In this document: in pieces, positions 60,749-64,000 of the stretch
How positions within the stretch are numbered: the first letter of the stretch is position 1
How the letters are laid out: every line of letters starts with the position of its first letter
From: Streptomyces spinoverrucosus
GTDB taxonomy: Bacteria; Actinomycetota; Actinomycetes; Streptomycetales; Streptomycetaceae
Direction of reading: 5' to 3'
NCBI RefSeq assembly: GCF_006539505.1
Contig: NZ_BJND01000037.1
Coordinates: forward strand, 45,660-109,659
DNA length: 64,000 bases
The notes under the pieces: generated by a model
What the model was told of the DNA's origin: nothing
The model's input: the letters and a program-made list of their open reading frames with translations, nothing else
Database searches by the model: none
Program-made: the position numbers and the translations under genes

Positions 60749-61891
60749 CTACCGTCCGCCGCAGAACTCCGCCTCGATCACCGCCTCGCTGTCACCCGCC
60801 CAGTCGCCGTTGAAGTTGAAGGCGAGGGAATGGCGGCCGTCCGGGGTGGTGACCGCCTGGGACGAGGAGCCGTGGATGCCGCCGCCGTGGCCCCAGACGT
60901 GTACGCCGCAGGACAGCTTGAGGTCCATCAGGCCCAGGCCGTAGCCGAGGTTGGGAGCGCCGTCTATCGCGACCGTGGTCTTCATCGCCTTCAGCTGCTC
61001 CTGCGGCAGCAGCTTGCCGCCCAGCAGCGCCCGGTAGAAGCGGTTGAGGTCGGCGGAGTCGGAGATCATCTCGCCGGCCGCGTACGCCAGGGACGGGTTG
61101 ATCCTTGTGACGTCGTACGTCGGGCCGGTCGCCGTCTCGGCCAGCTTGCTGTACGCCCGGCTGCTGGGCTGCGGCACGGTGACCCGCGTGCCGGGCACCG
61201 AGGTGGCGTTCAGGTGCAGCGGCCTGAGGATGCGGTCACGGATCTCGGCGCCGTACGGACGGCCCGTCGCCTTCTCGATCACCATCCCGGCCAGGACGTA
61301 GTTGGTGTTGGAGTAGCTCCAGGACGTGCCCGGCGCGAAGTCCGGCTTGTGGGTCATCGCGATCGCCACCAGCTCGGCCGGTTTCTTCGTGTCGTAACGG
61401 TGCTCGAAGAAGCCGTCCTTGAGGAAGTACGTGCGGCCGAATTCCTCGTCCGCGGTGTAGTTGTAGATGCCGCTGGTGTGGTTCAGCAGCTGGCGCAGGG
61501 TGATCTTCCGGCCGTCGTGGCCGTTGCCCCGCACGGTGCCCGGCAGCCACTCGTCCACCGTGTCGTCCAGCGACAGCGTGCCCTCCGCCTCCAGCTGGAG
61601 CAGCACCGTCGCCACGAACGTCTTGGTGATGCTGCCCACCCGGTACCGGTCGGCCGTCGAACGCGGTTCGCCGGTGCGCAGGTTGCCCACGCCCTCGGTC
61701 GCGCGCCAGGCGCCGTGCGCGTCCTTGGCGGTGGCCGTGACGCCGGGCACCCCGTCCTTGACGGCGGCGCGGAGCGCCTCGCGGGTCGCGTCGTGGCCGC
61801 CCCCGGTGGGTGCCGCCAGGGCCGGACCGGCCAGGGCGACCGACAGCGCCACGGCCGTCGCCGCCACCAGGGTCACTCGTACGCTCCTCAT
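60749..61891 (-). CDS. Secreted serine hydrolase (beta-lactamase/D-Ala-D-Ala carboxypeptidase family)
   Basis: A 380-residue class C type penicillin-recognising enzyme. The signal peptide is RVTLVAATAVALSVALAGPA, ending ALA. SITK near residue 88 gives the nucleophile Ser and Lys, YSNTN the Tyr, and HGGG the third motif. Family members trim peptidoglycan stems or hydrolyse D-amino-acid peptides and esters. ATG 61891 has GGGGGA upstream. GGATC repeats (61905-61930) lie in the promoter. Confidence 0.92.
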   Translation of the reverse strand: MRSVRVTLVAATAVALSVALAGPALAAPTGGGHDATREALRAAVKDGVPGVTATAKDAHGAWRATEGVGNLRTGEPRSTADRYRVGSITKTFVATVLLQLEAEGTLSLDDTVDEWLPGTVRGNGHDGRKITLRQLLNHTSGIYNYTADEEFGRTYFLKDGFFEHRYDTKKPAELVAIAMTHKPDFAPGTSWSYSNTNYVLAGMVIEKATGRPYGAEIRDRILRPLHLNATSVPGTRVTVPQPSSRAYSKLAETATGPTYDVTRINPSLAYAAGEMISDSADLNRFYRALLGGKLLPQEQLKAMKTTVAIDGAPNLGYGLGLMDLKLSCGVHVWGHGGGIHGSSSQAVTTPDGRHSLAFNFNGDWAGDSEAVIEAEFCGGR

Positions 61892-62037
61892 GTCTTCCCC
61901 CAACTGATCCTCTCGGATCCTTTTCGGATCACAACACGGTCGGAGGGAGAAACCATGAGGGCTGCGTGAAGGTTGCTGGGCCCTGTACCAGTTGAGCGGG
62001 TTTCAGCCTTTCCTCAGGCCGGCTCGGTGCTGCGTTC

Positions 62038-62493
62038 CTATGCCAGGTCGACGCGCCCCGCCGCCGGGCGTTCCCGCCACAGCCGCAGTCCCAGGTCGAC
62101 CAGTCCGATGCGTCGGAGGGCGGGCACGGCGTCGAGTTCGTGCCAGGCGGCCATGTCGGTGGAGCCGCCGATCTCGTGGCGCAGTTCACCACCGACCACG
62201 GTCCCCTCGTACACCAGGCGTACGCCGTGGTGGTCGGTCGAAGGGCGGAAGCGGCGGCCCGGGAAGGTGCGGTGGAGGGAGTGGACGCCGAGGATGCCGG
62301 TGACCTCGATGCGGTAACCGGTCTCCTCCCGCACCTCCCGGCGGACGGTGTCGTAGGGATCCTCACCGTGTTCCATGCCGCCGCCGGGCAGGACCCACTC
62401 GGGCGTGCCGTCGGGTGCCGGGGAGCGGGCAAGCAGCACCTGGCCGTCGCGGACGCATATGGCGTAGGCCGCCACCCTCAATGTTTTTCGCAC
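62038..62493 (-). CDS. NUDIX hydrolase
   Basis: A 151-residue pyrophosphohydrolase. The NUDIX box runs from GGGMEHGED to RREVREETGY with the expected Glu residues. It hydrolyses a nucleoside diphosphate linked to another moiety. The exact substrate is unknown. The start is GTG. Confidence 0.92.
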   Translation of the reverse strand: MRKTLRVAAYAICVRDGQVLLARSPAPDGTPEWVLPGGGMEHGEDPYDTVRREVREETGYRIEVTGILGVHSLHRTFPGRRFRPSTDHHGVRLVYEGTVVGGELRHEIGGSTDMAAWHELDAVPALRRIGLVDLGLRLWRERPAAGRVDLA

Positions 62494-62511
62494 CAGGGGA
62501 CGTTACCGTTC

Positions 62512-64000
62512 CTAAACACTGAGTGGGAGTGAGTCCTGTTGCCAGGACTGCTGCTCAGTGGCGCTGCCCCGAACGGTGCTGGGCAGGCTGGTCCCCCGCT
62601 TTCGCTCCACCACCGGTGACACACATCTGGTGTGCGGTCCGGGCAGGTGGGGGCGGGTTTCCTCACGCCTGCGGGTGCCTGAAGGGGCCTGGACGGTCCG
62701 ATGCCCACGACGATCGCTCCGGTCGTCGTGGGGCGGTGCCGTCCGTCGCCGGATCGGGTGCCCGAGGGCGCGTCGCCCGACCGCGATGCTCGCCGCATCG
62801 TGCCGGGAAATCTTGCGAGTCGGTGTGGTCAGGGGCTGCTGCCAGTGCTGGGCACCCCACCGGCTGGTGTAGGCGGCGTCGACCGCGACGATGGCGATGT
62901 CCTGCTCGGCGGCCATCGACACCAGCCGGGCCTTGAGTTTCGCGGTCGGGAAACGAGACAGCAGTCGCCGAAACTGCTTGTTGCGGCCGTGCTTCTCGCG
63001 GCTTGTGCCGTCGGTGAAGTCGAGGTCCTCGATAGCGATCGCGGCGGCCCCGCAGCGGCGGGCGTGGTGCAGCAGCCGGGTCAGCGCGTGCCGGATCTGC
63101 GCATCGCGGAGCTCACTGCTGCCGGTCAGGTCGAAGAAGAAGCGCCGCGGCTCACCGACCGGATTGCCGTGCGTGTCGAGGTGCCAGGCGGCGAGATGGT
63201 CGTCGTTCATGTCCACCCCTACCACACCACGGGCCAGCACAGCGTCCAGCGCCACGACCGGGGCGGCGGCGCGCTGCCAGGACGCGGTCACATACCAGCG
63301 GCCGCGTAGCACGTCGTGATGGATGCGATAGGCCACCGCCCGGTTGGCGGTGACCCGGTCAAGCCACTCCTGACCGCGATGCCGAAACCGTACGGTCGCA
63401 TCCAGCAGATACCGGCCATGCGGTGCGTTGGCCAGGTGGGCCAGCGGGGCCGGGAGCTTGATCGAGACCCGTCCGGTGTCGGTGATGCGGATAGTTTCGT
63501 TGCCGAAGCGTTTGCCGGACTCCCCGTCGGCGGCCAGGAACATCCGCTCCGCCTGCCAGCGTTCCCGCCACGCCCGCTCACTCAGCCCAGACGCCGCCAA
63601 GTGGTGGCGGACGTGAGCGAGTTGCCTGCCGCCGCGCACCATGTGTACCCGGCCCGCCGCCCAGTCCGCCTCCACCGCCGCCAGCCGGTCCTTCAGGGTG
63701 TGCAGTCGGCGCGATTTGGCATGCCACTCACCCCGCGAGCCATATCCGCGCACCAGGCCTTCCCGCTTGTTGGCCTTGGCGCCCAGCGGCCGGGCCAGCC
63801 GTGCCTCGATCGAGGCGATCTGCCCCCGCAACCAGCCCCTATACGCTGCCTGCCCGCGCCGGGCCAGCGCCCACTGGTCATGCGTGGCCTTGGTGATACT
63901 GCCCGCCCAGCGCGCCGACGACTTCCCCGTCAGCTCCCGCTTACGCACCGCCCACCCGGCCGCATCATGCGCCAGCCCCTGCCGACACCGCTCCGCGAGG
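62512..64000 (-). CDS. TnpB-like protein of IS200/IS605 type (5' end outside window)
   Basis: The frame runs off the right edge without a stop, so the N-terminus is missing; 496 residues are seen. The RuvC-like nuclease core has Asp in GVVGVDMNDDHLAAW, Glu in AIAIEDLDF and Asp in SRHDAASIAVG. The Cys-x-x-Cys zinc ribbon expected between the last two is not seen: AYTSRWGAQHW sits where the first CxxC should be. The C-terminal about 85 residues are Arg/Pro/Ser-rich and unlike TnpB. No TnpA is visible. TnpB proteins are RNA-guided nucleases. This one is an unusual or domesticated branch, or partly decayed. Confidence 0.82.
   Translation of the reverse strand, partial: LAERCRQGLAHDAAGWAVRKRELTGKSSARWAGSITKATHDQWALARRGQAAYRGWLRGQIASIEARLARPLGAKANKREGLVRGYGSRGEWHAKSRRLHTLKDRLAAVEADWAAGRVHMVRGGRQLAHVRHHLAASGLSERAWRERWQAERMFLAADGESGKRFGNETIRITDTGRVSIKLPAPLAHLANAPHGRYLLDATVRFRHRGQEWLDRVTANRAVAYRIHHDVLRGRWYVTASWQRAAAPVVALDAVLARGVVGVDMNDDHLAAWHLDTHGNPVGEPRRFFFDLTGSSELRDAQIRHALTRLLHHARRCGAAAIAIEDLDFTDGTSREKHGRNKQFRRLLSRFPTAKLKARLVSMAAEQDIAIVAVDAAYTSRWGAQHWQQPLTTPTRKISRHDAASIAVGRRALGHPIRRRTAPPHDDRSDRRGHRTVQAPSGTRRREETRPHLPGPHTRCVSPVVERKRGTSLPSTVRGSATEQQSWQQDSLPLSV

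Noticed and set aside
61905..61930. GGATC direct repeats upstream of the serine hydrolase as a defined operator
   Set aside because: Too short and irregular to assign; noted only in the gene entry.

Overview
The window is high-GC actinobacterial chromosome and almost certainly Streptomyces. The basis is the codon bias, the frequent GTG/TTG starts and a recognisable series of Streptomyces chromosomal genes: a tyrosinase, the dynamin pair dynA/dynB with the sporulation-type ssbB, a csnR-K type glucosamine-oligosaccharide operon, malQ, pepN and asd. No rRNA, phage or CRISPR was seen. One tRNA-Arg (UCU) is present. The only mobile-element gene is a TnpB-like gene cut by the right edge.

Region 1 (1-8.8 kb) is the most unusual. 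Downstream of the 3' end of a tyrosinase and a stand-alone condensation-domain protein lies a cluster of nine short secreted-protein genes on both strands. They form small paralogous sets: two-cysteine mini-proteins, four-cysteine proteins, Pro/Gln/Tyr repeat proteins and a protein of about 31 Lys-Pro-x-Tyr-Pro hexapeptides with a His-rich tail. Several share duplicated 5' leaders and signal peptides. They look like an expanding set of cell-surface or aerial-hypha proteins. The Tyr/Lys/Pro repeats beside a tyrosinase gene suggest tyrosine oxidation and cross-linking of a surface coat; this is inference.

Region 2 (9-20.4 kb) holds tRNA-Arg, then dynA-dynB-ssbB (septation and chromosome segregation during sporulation), a thioester-domain protein with an LAATG sortase signal, the ABC-F factor ettA, a thioesterase, a conserved hypothetical, a truncated haemoglobin and a PIMT-like methyltransferase.

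Region 3 (31.6 down to 20.4 kb, minus strand) is one seven-gene signalling locus: a GlnX-like membrane protein, a GlnH-like binding protein, a coiled-coil protein, a PknG-type kinase, a PP2C phosphatase, a VWA protein and an FHA protein. In mycobacteria GlnH-GlnX-PknG senses acidic amino acids and the FHA protein GarA is the output. Here sensor, kinase, phosphatase and FHA reader lie in one run of genes.

Region 4 (38.5 down to 31.8 kb, minus strand) is a csnR-csnE-csnF-csnG-csnH-csnK operon (ROK regulator, sugar ABC transporter, GH4 glycosidase, BadF-type sugar kinase) with a palindromic operator upstream.

Region 5 (38.6-64 kb) is mixed: an MscS channel, an HNH nuclease, a padR-ABC exporter operon, a large GH84-like secreted protein with an altered catalytic pair, malQ preceded by a 38-bp tandem repeat, and a divergent tetR/FAD-monooxygenase pair separated by an array of 14-bp repeats. 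These are followed by an EamA transporter with a LysR regulator, pepN, asd, an ECF sigma factor with a membrane partner, a 440-bp gene-free stretch with a cloverleaf-like nested inverted repeat, a serine hydrolase, a NUDIX hydrolase and the TnpB-like gene.
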